Shown piece by piece: positions 9,173 through 16,722 of a DNA stretch of 64,000 bases. Where the stretch lies: positions 124,001-188,000 of the forward strand of contig NZ_FWXY01000003.1 of the NCBI RefSeq assembly GCF_900176365.1. The letters are read 5' to 3'. Position numbers and translations under genes: made by a program. Origin of the DNA: Desulfocicer vacuolatum DSM 3385. Lineage in GTDB: Bacteria; Desulfobacterota; Desulfobacteria; Desulfobacterales; Desulfobacteraceae. The notes beneath the pieces were generated by a model that saw only the letters and a list, made by a program, of their open reading frames with translations, did no database searches and was not told the DNA's origin. Numbering within the stretch: the stretch's first letter is position 1; each line of letters begins with the position of its first letter.

Positions 9173-9523
9173 CTAATCCCCATATTTATCAACGGCCCTT
9201 TTCCGGGTCTTTTTTTTCTGCTTTCTGATTTTTGCCCGGCGGATATCCTCAATTGATGGGGCACCTGTCTGGTATGCCTCCACCGCTTCCACCAGAGCTC
9301 TCAAAGCAAGAAAACGATTCAGGGCCTGGGACCGGGTCTTTCCACATTTTACAGTAATACCTGTGGGAAGATGGCGTAAAAACACAGCAGAACTGGTTTT
9401 GTTGACCTTTTGCCCACCACGCCCCGATGCTTTGATGAACTTTTCCTGTATGTCTTCTTTTCGAATGCCCTGCTCAATCATCCTGGCATTTAATGCATCT
9501 ATTTTTTCCTGCCTGGGCCCCAT
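9173..9523 (-). CDS. GGQ-domain peptide chain release factor-like protein
   Basis: A 116-aa protein consisting almost only of the peptidyl-hydrolase domain of class I release factors: GRGGQKVNKTSSAV with GGQ at residues 36-38, then a basic C-terminal tail (KIRKQKKKTRKRAVDK). The stop-codon recognition domains are missing, as in ArfB/ICT1 and the mitochondrial MTRFR (C12orf65) type. The probable role is hydrolysis of peptidyl-tRNA on stalled ribosomes or released 50S subunits, with the basic tail contacting rRNA. The start has a strong GGGAGG seven bases ahead. It lies about 560 bases from the tmRNA gene, so two ribosome-rescue functions are neighbours. Confidence 0.85.
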   Translation of the reverse strand: MGPRQEKIDALNARMIEQGIRKEDIQEKFIKASGRGGQKVNKTSSAVFLRHLPTGITVKCGKTRSQALNRFLALRALVEAVEAYQTGAPSIEDIRRAKIRKQKKKTRKRAVDKYGD

Positions 9524-9630
9524 GAATTCCTCCCGGTATTTTTCACATTGTCATTGACACAATCCCCATACAGACGTATCTCATATTAAAACACAAATAA
9601 CAATAAACCAAAGGAGCAGATGAGAATACC

Positions 9631-9798
9631 ATGTCAGATCCAGAGACACCCCCAAAATACACCTGTAATGAATACCGGGAAGAGATGATTCTGGCGGCAC
9701 TTCAGCGGCAACTGGCCAAACCAGACTTGACACCGGAAACAAGGAGTCAACTCCTTATGGACATTGAAAAACTTGAAATTGCCATGGGTCTGGACTGA
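9631..9798 (+). CDS. small unknown protein, 55 aa
   Basis: An open frame from ATG 9631 to TGA 9796-9798 encodes a charged, helical-looking protein (MSDPETPPKYTCNEYREEM... ending LEIAMGLD). AAGGAG lies at 9611-9616, 14 bases before the ATG, a little far. The composition (acidic, helix-forming, no hydrophobic segment) and the defined N-terminus suggest a real small gene, but no family is recognised. Confidence 0.55.
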   Translation: MSDPETPPKYTCNEYREEMILAALQRQLAKPDLTPETRSQLLMDIEKLEIAMGLD

Positions 9799-9811
9799 AA
9801 CAGTGGGCAAA

Positions 9812-9919
9812 CCACTGCACAGTCAAAACTTAATTTCAGGATTGCCGATTTCCCAATATGCCATGGTGAAATACTTTTCGCAATCTGTCATCCTAAATTT
9901 TAGTTTGACTATGCACTAC
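9812..9919. repeat. D-family MITE-like element, complete copy
   Basis: About 108 bp with imperfect terminal inverted repeats of about 30 bases: left CCACTGCACAGTCAAAACTT, right (inverted) GTAGTGCATAGTCAAACTAA, both running into TTTCAGGAT/TTTAGGAT. No coding capacity. Related copies at 29366-29470 and a solo end at 8954-8982. Confidence 0.7.
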
Positions 9920-9995
9920 TTTTGGAACCTATGACGGACGTTCAAAAAAACAATGTAAATCTCTGCTTTTAATGATAGTGACTCGACAATGCATA

Positions 9996-10024
9996 TTGAC
10001 TTTCACAAAGAAAGGGGTTATCTT
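9996..10024 (+). promoter_or_regulatory. promoter of ssrA
   Basis: TTGACT (9996-10001) and TATCTT (10019-10024) with a 17-base spacer; transcription would start about 50 bases before the mature tmRNA 5' end. Confidence 0.55.
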
Positions 10025-10082
10025 AGTACCATTATTTATATCATACAAATATATGATAAAATAATATGATCTTTTATAATTT

Positions 10083-10441
10083 GGGGGCGTAAAGGCTTCG
10101 ACGGAAATTATGAGGCTTTTGGTTGCATGCCGAGCGTTCTGCCAACTCGTAAAATTGGTGGAAAATAAAGTAATCGCAGACGATTATAATTACGCTGTAG
10201 CTGCTTAAGGCAGCTTCCGTCCAGTCGGGATTTTTCCTGCAGATTCAGGCAATGGACGTCGACTATGCGGGACCGCTGAACCAGGGTGTCTGACCCTGTG
10301 TTTGGTTAAATTTTTCAGACTATGTCGCAGGGTATCCCTCCTGAAGGAGACCCACCGGCTAAATTTAAATTTCAGGATAAGCATGTAGAAGCCACTGCTG
10401 ACTGTTTTCGGACGCGGGTTCAATTCCCGCCGCCTCCACCA
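10083..10441 (+). ncRNA. ssrA: tmRNA (transfer-messenger RNA)
   Basis: One-piece tmRNA, 359 nt, ending in an encoded CCA. The 5' end GGGGGCGTAAAGGCTTCGACGG and the 3' TPsiC arm GGTTCAATTCCCGCCGCC with acceptor CTCCACCA are both canonical. The resume codon is GCA at 10176 and the tag reads ADDYNYAVAA before TAA at 10206-10208, ending in the hydrophobic AA expected of a ClpXP degron. It tags proteins from stalled ribosomes. Its 3' end is a classic integration target, and an island with an integrase-like remnant follows directly. Confidence 0.97.
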
Positions 10442-10475
10442 TCACTTTTCTTTATTGACGTGGGTCTCAGCGTTT

Positions 10476-10757
10476 TTAACCCCTTGAAAAGGTGCTGCCA
10501 AAATGCTGATTTTGGGGGTTCCACTTTTCATCATTTCTTGACCCGCACAGACTGTTTTCCCCCTTTACAATTCGGGCCATTTCAAAAGCCGTATCATCTT
10601 GGTATTGACAATATCTGTCAAATGCTTTGTTGGTTTCGTGCGCTGATGCCTTTCTGGCATTTACCGTACCTGCACGTCGAGCTATGGCTGGCTGGGTCAA
10701 GCCGGACCTGTGCAGATCCAGTATATCCAAATATGGTCTCCTTTTTTTCAGAAACAC
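10476..10757 (-). pseudogene. possible remnant of a tyrosine integrase C-terminus
   Basis: A 93-codon frame directly behind the tmRNA 3' end contains LDLHRSGLTQPAIARRAG followed by SAHETNKAFDRY, an order reminiscent of the HxLRR...H...Y end of tyrosine recombinases. The N-terminal three quarters is absent and no upstream frame continues it. Position and orientation (3' end toward the tmRNA) are what an integrase of a tmRNA-targeted island would show. The similarity is weak and judged by eye. Confidence 0.25.
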
Positions 10758-10805
10758 TCCACTGTTATCCCGGATAAAATTACCAATATAAGCATTTACC
10801 CGGGA

Positions 10806-10848
10806 AATTGAACAGGGGGGAGTGAACCTGCGGTCCCCCTGTTCAATT
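10806..10848 (-). terminator. strong hairpin, possible terminator
   Basis: AATTGAACAGGGGGA pairs with TCCCCCTGTTCAATT across a 13-base loop. It lies just beyond the 3' end of the small minus-strand ORF at 10859-11023. There is no long T tract, so termination is not certain. Confidence 0.45.
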
Positions 10849-10858
10849 CCCTAATGGC

Positions 10859-11023
10859 TCAATTTAACATAACCATCGCCATATGCGCATAGAGAAGATA
10901 GCCACGAGCGTATATAGAGTATGAAAGAAAAGAGATTATAGCAACCAGCAAGGCGTATCTCATATAATAAAGACGGTTGGTTTGTCTAAAAAAAGCTGAA
11001 AAGTAATAATCGAGTTCTTTCAT
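10859..11023 (-). CDS. possible small membrane protein, 54 aa
   Basis: ATG at 11023 opens a frame MKELDYYFSAFFRQTNRLYY with one hydrophobic helix (YALLVAIISFLSYSIYA, about residues 23-39) and a stop at 10859-10861, followed by a strong hairpin. It lies downstream of the HEPN-like gene, on the same strand, separated by a hairpin cluster. No family is recognised and the ribosome-binding site is poor. It could be a membrane partner of the conflict cassette or chance. Confidence 0.3.
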   Translation of the reverse strand: MKELDYYFSAFFRQTNRLYYMRYALLVAIISFLSYSIYARGYLLYAHMAMVMLN

Positions 11024-11057
11024 TAATCTTCATCCTGGCGGTACAGTTTTCATGCAT

Positions 11058-11164
11058 AACGCCCGCAGTTAAGGTGCCTGTGTCAGTTTGAACTGCGTTG
11101 TTGGGTTGGCGCGGAGCGCCAACCCAACGTGGACATCTGCGGCTTGCCCGTCAGCATGTCCGTT
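11058..11164. repeat. left multi-hairpin element flanking the island cassette
   Basis: Three successive hairpins: CGCAGTT/AACTGCG (11064-11097), a perfect 13-bp stem GTTGGGTTGGCGC/GCGCCAACCCAAC with a GGA triloop (11100-11128), and GGACAT/ATGTCC (11131-11161). A short AACG/CGTT pairing could close the three. The middle hairpin contains inverted GTTGGGT/ACCCAAC, resembling integron core sites, but normal attC spacing is missing. Confidence 0.6.
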
Positions 11165-11244
11165 GTTGAGATATTACCAAACAGAGTTAAATGTAGATCT
11201 CTTTTCTTAAAACAAGTCTGTACATAACATCATATGTGAGATTT

Positions 11245-12117
11245 TTAGGAGTACTTACTTTTTAGTTGCTCTAAAAGTGTTTCCGGATCCCTAACCCCAT
11301 CATTAAATAAGCTCCTGGATAACTCAATAGCATCTCTAACTTCTGGGCCTGGATCTAAGCCTAATACTGTCATTATTTCTTGTGTTGTAACTGGTAGAAT
11401 TGATCTGAAATGATCATGAACATCACGTTCAATAATACGAGTAGCCTCTCTTCTTAAATCAGCGTCTTCTGGCTGTTGTTCTAAATATTGACGCCACGTT
11501 GAAAGTTTTATATTGCGAAATTTCACAACATCTAAATTTTCTCCTATATGACTTGCAGCATTGCTAACCAATTTATCAAATTCATATGCGGGCCAATTTC
11601 GTTCTATACGATTTATCAAATCTTCAAAAAAAATCTCTTTATCTTCTTCTGAAGCGGCAATTTTTGATAAAACTTCATTACAGTACACTATTAATTCTGT
11701 TCCCTCTTTACATAATCCCTTTATACATGCCTTCCAGTGTTTTTTTTCAGTTGGAGAAATAACTTTACATTGTGCAAGGAACCAGTTTGAAACTTCTTTC
11801 CTTTTTGTGTCTTCAAAGTCAAGGTTATGAAAAAACCAAGTGCGTAGTAAATTTACGTTGTTGCATATTTTATTGGCACTTTCACTCCTCGCAAGATCTC
11901 CTAACGGAGGAGGTACTTTCAATAAGTAGCGGATACCGACTCTTCCAGCTTCAAAAATCAAAATATAGCACCATGTAGTAAGGCGGAGAAACGATGCCTC
12001 ATCATTATTTCCTGCAGGAGGTCTACTTTTAACACTCAACAAGGCATTATCTGATACCTGCGCACATAAACCATTCCGTAGATCATTAACTGCCGAATTT
12101 AGCGCTGCAAAGTTCAA
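11245..12117 (-). CDS. HEPN-like protein, partner of the SIR2/STAND gene
   Basis: A 290-aa helical, soluble protein. Residues 92-97 read RTWFFH inside LLRTWFFHNLDF, matching the Rx4-6H motif of HEPN ribonucleases, on a helix after an IFEAGRVGIRYLLKV helix. The C-terminal part (about 190-290) is also helical and unrecognised. The start is TTG at 12117; AGGAG is placed ahead of it inside the last codons of the upstream gene, whose stop lies 2 bases away, so the two are translationally coupled. By analogy with known HEPN toxins in defence systems, it may be an RNase released or activated by the large ATPase. Base composition is more A/T-rich than flanking housekeeping genes. Function is inference; the HEPN call rests on one motif. 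Confidence 0.6.
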   Translation of the reverse strand: MNFAALNSAVNDLRNGLCAQVSDNALLSVKSRPPAGNNDEASFLRLTTWCYILIFEAGRVGIRYLLKVPPPLGDLARSESANKICNNVNLLRTWFFHNLDFEDTKRKEVSNWFLAQCKVISPTEKKHWKACIKGLCKEGTELIVYCNEVLSKIAASEEDKEIFFEDLINRIERNWPAYEFDKLVSNAASHIGENLDVVKFRNIKLSTWRQYLEQQPEDADLRREATRIIERDVHDHFRSILPVTTQEIMTVLGLDPGPEVRDAIELSRSLFNDGVRDPETLLEQLKSKYS

Positions 12118-12119
12118 TC

Positions 12120-15100
12120 TTATCTCCTAATATGCTTTAAAGAATCGGCAATCGGCCCAATGTAATTGAAACCGATAGTAAAATTGGATACTGATCTACC
12201 ATACGCGAGCTCTACCTCGGGAAAATCCGCTTGTCGCATGAATATTCTACGATTTAGTTCATCAACATTTACTGACCATCTTCCCTGAGCATGCTCACGC
12301 TCGACCCTTCCAGAAAAAATTTGTGGATATCCATCAGACTTAGTAAAGATGTGGTGTTTGTAGATACGCCTGGGATCGTTATTATCAGTCTCTCTACTCA
12401 AAGTCTGCCATTGTTGTTTAGCTTGTCCTTCATCTCCTAATAACCAGGTAAAAACTGCTTCTAAATATTTAAAAGCATAGTCACAATTATCACCTGTGGT
12501 AGCGATAAGAGCTTGGACAATCTCTAAAATGCTTCTTCTGGTTTCGTTATCGAAGGGTAAAGACTGCCGCTCACCTCTAAATAAATAATGCTTGGTAGTA
12601 GCAATCCATTTACATTGCAACAAGTATCTGAGACAACGCAAATCACTATTAATTTTTTCCCAATTTTTTATCAGAAAACTAACCGCCGCTTTGGCTTTTT
12701 CTATGTCATTATCTGTAATATCGTCTGATGCGTTATAACCAACTTCAGGGCCGTAAGAACGAGCTCGAAGAAAAAAACCCGCGGTTGACCCAATATTATC
12801 AAGCTCTGCAAAAGCCTCATCTGAGAGATTTGGTATTTTAAGTAACTCGCCTAATTTTAATCGCCTGATTTCAAATTGGTTTTTTTGTTCGTATTCCAGG
12901 TTATCTTTATCTATTCGATCTAGCACAGAGTGGATATCTGCTCTTAAATCTATCTTCTGCTGCTCAGATAAAGCATCGGAATCAAGTAGATCAGCCGGTA
13001 CCCATAAACTAATATCTAAAGGATAGTAAGTAGAAATTGAGTTAGCAGCAGCCTGAGCTACAGTTCTGGCTGCTGTATATGCCGACCAAATTTCATCATT
13101 TGAACAAACTCTTTTTAAACAGTTGCTTGCCAAAAAACCATAGATCGAAGCACGCTCAACCAATAAATTGTTCATTGTGCGTTGAGATCCACTATATCTG
13201 TTTTTGTTAAGATGCTCTATTGCTGATTGGATTGAATCTCGTGCTTCATCAAGAATTGTAGACTGTTCACTTTCTTCAATAGTATTAAGCCTTATTGCTG
13301 CGCGACGTAACGCTGACTCTTGCAACATTAAGCTCGGATCAAGGATACTGAAGCGTTGGCGAAGATTGGTTAAGGCCCTAGCAGCATCTAAATAAGAATT
13401 TTTAAAATAATTACCTTCAGGCCCGTCAGGTCCAAATTTCTGAATTAAATCAATTAAAAATCTTCTTTCAGCACCGCCAGCATCCCATGACAATCGCGCC
13501 GCTTCTATCAAAGCCACCAGCCGTTCACCCTGAACAAGAGGATTGACTAACCGGCGCCGGCAAATTAGTGCAGCTTCTAGTTGAATCCTTGGAGAAATTA
13601 AAAAATCTTCACCTTCTTGATCAGACCTTCTCCAACGAAAGAGATCAATTCCACTAAACATTCTTGCAATAGTGTTAAGGTCAATCTTTTCACTGTTAGT
13701 TGAAACAGCTCTTATCAATAAATTAATTGGAACAGAACAATTGATGCGGCCTGGCACCATTACATAATCAATTAATTTTCCCGCAGAGTCGTCAATGTTT
13801 TCTAAAGCATCATCTATACATTGATCTAATAACGTATTTTGACCATTAGCTAACCCAGCAGCTATTAGTTGTTCAGCCAAATTAGAATGGCCCATTTGTT
13901 TTTTCCTAATTTTCCCTCTTTCCCTAATGTCCCCTTCTGCAACTTGAGCTTCACACCCCAAACCTTGAATAAATTTTGCACGACTCGCAGGAAGCACGCG
14001 ATATAATGCGGCCAGGACGTTGCTTGAACCGCTAATTTTATCTGAAGATGTTACTGCCCCAAATTGGTTCAAAAGTGTGGCCAAATCAGAACGTTCTGAG
14101 CCTGACAGGCTTGTTGGAGCTTCGATTAGTTCTTTATTGGAAGCAAGGGCTTTATCAATTTGACGGTAACACGAACCAACTACTACAATCTTACGACCAC
14201 GGCTTTTTAATTGGTGTAATAATTCACGATACCGACTGATGTGAGCATTACAGTCACAAATGACAACTGTTGAAGAAGCACCAGAGTTTTCGGCCAACTC
14301 ACAGAAATCTGATAAGTCAGTACTTTGAGGGATACGGGAAACAGAATATAGTATTGCAACGTCACCTTTTTCTTTTAAAAAAAGAACCAGTCTGGATAAA
14401 GCAATACTTTTTCCCGTACCGGATTGCCCATGCAAGACTATCGGATCATTGTATTTTTCATGTTCAAGAGAAGCATTTAAAACTTTTTTAAATAGTTCTT
14501 TTTCGAAATCTCTTTTTATGGCTAATTTTCGACGGATACCTTCAACTAAATTCCTAGCACCCTCAGCGTCTCCATGAAATTGACGAAAAGAAACGTATAA
14601 AGCATCATCACCAAGGGGCGGAAGAAAAGTTGTCCAGGAATCATCAATAATTGAAGCCACTGATTCGACCCTTATTCGCATTTCGGGTGTTGGAGCAAAA
14701 AATTTCCTGTTAGCAAAGGTGATATCGCTACTCTCACCTAACAAATATTGAGAAGGATCACGTAACTTTCCCGTTGCATTGAGTTCGGCAACCAAAGAAC
14801 TTAATTTAGTTTTAGTTAGTAGGATTTTCCCTTGCTCTGCTAAATCTTCCACTTCTTTTAGTTCAGGAAGATTGTGATTTTCATCCCACCCAAACCAGAT
14901 GACATGTTTGTCCGGCATTTGGTCAATCACAGCAAGTACATCATCTAATTGCAGCCAATCGTTTTTTGGATTGAATCCCTCAACAACGACCGTCCCCATA
15001 CTTGTTACAGTTTCAGCCAAACGATTCAACATTGGTATGGCATGAGTGTTTCGACGCTTTCTTAATGTCTGAGCGCTTATTGGGGGTTTTGAGTTTTCAT

Positions 15101-15548
15101 CATCTTGACCGGCACGTCCAAACAAATAATATATGGGGGTTCGGTTACGACTGCGAACCACTATTGGGATTTCTTCTCCAGTTAAAATGACCTGTGGATA
15201 TCTGCCCTCTACAGAAAAGGCATCTTTTATACTCGGATCAAGGCTTGAAGTAAAAATTGCACTGAAAGGTAAAGTGAATATAGTCTTAAGCCAATCTGGC
15301 TGCACACGTCGGCGGAAACGTTCTGCAAGCCATTGAAAAAAATCATGTGGTAAAGTCTCAGATTTAATTAATGAGGGCCAACCTTTTATTCCTGTCCCTT
15401 CTTTATTAAGATGTGTGAGAGTGTGCTTAAGTACAGGATCAGGTTCACCTCTAATGTTCCAAGCATCTTGCCCAAGAAAAAGTAATAATGGCCGCTCTTC
15501 TTTGATAGTTTCTATAACAACTTTTTCAGGTGTTTCAGTTTGTACCAT
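12120..15548 (-). CDS. large SIR2-like/STAND-type ATPase, probable defence sensor
   Basis: 1142 aa. Residues ~20-220 follow the order of a SIR2-like fold (LLLFLGQDAW, AIFTSSLDPS, PIYYLFGRAGQ, VVVEGFNPKNDW), but the usual GAG and catalytic HG positions read LGQ and FG, so NADase activity is doubtful. A P-loop NTPase follows: Walker A GQSGTGKS (374-381, Lys380), Walker B-like TVVICD (427-432) and KIVVVGS. Residues ~560-1060 are helical, repeat-like. The C-terminal ~65 residues (FSGRVEREH...IGFNYIGPIAD) resemble a cold-shock/OB fold. This layout is that of STAND sensors such as Avs or DSR-type proteins: N-terminal effector-like, ATPase switch, C-terminal sensor. It sits in an A/T-rich island behind tmRNA and is coupled to a HEPN-like gene. 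Domain calls are by eye. Confidence 0.65.
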   Translation of the reverse strand: MVQTETPEKVVIETIKEERPLLLFLGQDAWNIRGEPDPVLKHTLTHLNKEGTGIKGWPSLIKSETLPHDFFQWLAERFRRRVQPDWLKTIFTLPFSAIFTSSLDPSIKDAFSVEGRYPQVILTGEEIPIVVRSRNRTPIYYLFGRAGQDDENSKPPISAQTLRKRRNTHAIPMLNRLAETVTSMGTVVVEGFNPKNDWLQLDDVLAVIDQMPDKHVIWFGWDENHNLPELKEVEDLAEQGKILLTKTKLSSLVAELNATGKLRDPSQYLLGESSDITFANRKFFAPTPEMRIRVESVASIIDDSWTTFLPPLGDDALYVSFRQFHGDAEGARNLVEGIRRKLAIKRDFEKELFKKVLNASLEHEKYNDPIVLHGQSGTGKSIALSRLVLFLKEKGDVAILYSVSRIPQSTDLSDFCELAENSGASSTVVICDCNAHISRYRELLHQLKSRGRKIVVVGSCYRQIDKALASNKELIEAPTSLSGSERSDLATLLNQFGAVTSSDKISGSSNVLAALYRVLPASRAKFIQGLGCEAQVAEGDIRERGKIRKKQMGHSNLAEQLIAAGLANGQNTLLDQCIDDALENIDDSAGKLIDYVMVPGRINCSVPINLLIRAVSTNSEKIDLNTIARMFSGIDLFRWRRSDQEGEDFLISPRIQLEAALICRRRLVNPLVQGERLVALIEAARLSWDAGGAERRFLIDLIQKFGPDGPEGNYFKNSYLDAARALTNLRQRFSILDPSLMLQESALRRAAIRLNTIEESEQSTILDEARDSIQSAIEHLNKNRYSGSQRTMNNLLVERASIYGFLASNCLKRVCSNDEIWSAYTAARTVAQAAANSISTYYPLDISLWVPADLLDSDALSEQQKIDLRADIHSVLDRIDKDNLEYEQKNQFEIRRLKLGELLKIPNLSDEAFAELDNIGSTAGFFLRARSYGPEVGYNASDDITDNDIEKAKAAVSFLIKNWEKINSDLRCLRYLLQCKWIATTKHYLFRGERQSLPFDNETRRSILEIVQALIATTGDNCDYAFKYLEAVFTWLLGDEGQAKQQWQTLSRETDNNDPRRIYKHHIFTKSDGYPQIFSGRVEREHAQGRWSVNVDELNRRIFMRQADFPEVELAYGRSVSNFTIGFNYIGPIADSLKHIRR

Positions 15549-15621
15549 ATCGAATGCCCTTCATCTTTTAAAAAAAGGTATGCTATTTTACCGTAGTATT
15601 TAGAAACAAAATGTAAAAAGA

Positions 15622-15672
15622 ATAATCAACTGAAAATCTCTTATAAGTCAATCTATTTCCAAAAAGATTGAC
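15622..15672 (-). promoter_or_regulatory. possible promoter and operator of the SIR2/STAND-HEPN operon
   Basis: On the minus strand, TTGACT (15651-15646) and GATTAT (15627-15622) are 18 bases apart. An 8-bp inverted repeat GTCAATCT (15647-15654) / AGATTGAC (15665-15672) overlaps the -35 and could be an operator. Confidence 0.4.
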
Positions 15673-15810
15673 AGTAAGTTATTGAAAAATTTTGCGCTTT
15701 TTTATGATTCATTTTTTGAATCAGCCGAATGCACTTTGTGCTACCGCTTAGTATCGCTTCAGCCGTACCATATAATCGGACAATTTGCCAGCCCGCCACG
15801 CGAGTTCAGG

Positions 15811-15971
15811 TGAATCGCGGTGCTAACCGGCACCGTGCGCAGATCAAGCAGACGGAGTCTGGTTGATCTGTGTGCGGTGTCCGGTCCAGTACCTTGTTCA
15901 GGCGCGGAGCGCCGGAACAAGGTACTGGACGTAGTCAGGACCGCGATTCACGGCGGCGGAGCCGCCGTGAA
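15811..15971. repeat. right multi-hairpin (three-way junction) element with GGA triloops
   Basis: An 11-bp outer stem TGAATCGCGGT (15811-15821) / ACCGCGATTCA (15940-15950) encloses two long arms. Arm 1 (15826-15885) is capped by CAGAC-GGA-GTCTG; arm 2 (15884-15930) pairs GTCCAGTACCTTGTTC with GAACAAGGTACTGGAC, capped by GGCGC-GGA-GCGCC. A further hairpin TTCACGGCGGC-GGA-GCCGCCGTGAA (15947-15971) overlaps the right outer arm. The same GGA cap occurs in the left element at 11100-11128. It could be a structured RNA or a single-strand DNA recombination or mobility site. Confidence 0.65.
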
Positions 15972-15977
15972 CTAAAA

Positions 15978-16088
15978 GCGTTTTATCAATAGTCCCGCCC
16001 ACAGAGAAGGCAAGGCAATTAGATTCTCTAAAATCCTTCGTTGTTACTGAATCGTTGGTTTCGGTAAGCGGGATTATTGATAAAACGT
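15978..16088. repeat. 21-bp near-perfect inverted repeat
   Basis: GCGTTTTATCAATAGTCCCGC (15978-15998; 20 of 21 positions paired) is inverted at 16068-16088, separated by 69 bases without a gene. It adjoins the three-way-junction element. The stretch 16090-16540 beyond it contains no gene I can support. Confidence 0.6.
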
Positions 16089-16501
16089 TGTTGAACAGTG
16101 CCGCTGGTCAGAAACGGTAACGATTGTTTACTCTATGGAATTTATATCGAATGCTGCATGTTAGTGCAAGAAAAAATCGGCGTGATTTTTGTGATTTTAT
16201 GGAGAATGGTCAAAAATGCAGGTCTCATCTGTCAAATACCCTTTTGTTTTCCGGATACAGGAAATAATGGACTGGATAATGCCGGTTTCAAGACGCATCT
16301 CACCGGTATGGCCTGAAGCCATTGTCGTTGCCGCAGGTTGTGTCAGATCAAAGATCGGGTTCAGGAGGTATTCGGGGAATTATGTTGATACGTTTAAATA
16401 TTAATGGACGAAACTATGGCTGAACCTCCTTCCGCGAAGCGGTTTTGTTCAACTTATAATTCTGGTGCATGCTATTTGTTGACCTTCTGATTTCTCCCAA
16501 T

Positions 16502-16540
16502 AAAAAAGGCTTTCAACGAAAACGCTGAAAGCCCTTATTT
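16502..16540 (-). terminator. terminator of tRNA-Leu
   Basis: On the minus strand, GGGCTTTCAGCG pairs with CGTTGAAAGCC and is followed by TTTTTT, just downstream of the tRNA 3' end. Confidence 0.75.
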
Positions 16541-16543
16541 ATA

Positions 16544-16631
16544 TGGTGCCGGAGGAGAGACTTGAACTCTCAAGGGCATAAAGCCCGGAGGATTTTGAGT
16601 CCTCTGCGTCTACCAATTCCACCACTCCGGC
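16544..16631 (-). tRNA. tRNA-Leu(CAA)
   Basis: 88 nt with encoded CCA. Acceptor GCCGGAG/CTCCGGC, D arm TGGTGGAATTGGTAGACGC, anticodon stem GAGGA with loop CTCAAAA (anticodon CAA, decoding UUG), a long variable arm (CGGGCTTTATGCCC) typical of type II tRNAs, and TPsiC loop GTTCAAGTC. The right boundary of the A/T-rich island lies shortly before it. Confidence 0.95.
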
Positions 16632-16722
16632 ATATTTACTGAATTTTAAATTTCACAAAAACTCCCGAATATTCACTCGGAATCAATTTGTTTTTGCTTT
16701 TTAAGCCAAAAAAAATATTTTG

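Noticed and set aside
11100-11128. Interpretation of the GTTGGGT/ACCCAAC hairpin as an integron attC site
   Set aside because: The core-site-like ends are present, but the L boxes, extrahelical bases and 55-plus base length of attC are missing, and no integron integrase is in the window.
16098-16404. Two overlapping short frames (72 and 62 codons) between the hairpin element and tRNA-Leu
   Set aside because: No ribosome-binding site, no recognisable domain, and frames end without partner genes; treated as non-coding.
10442-16543. CRISPR array in the island
   Set aside because: The repeats are inverted hairpins, not regularly spaced direct repeats; no cas genes.
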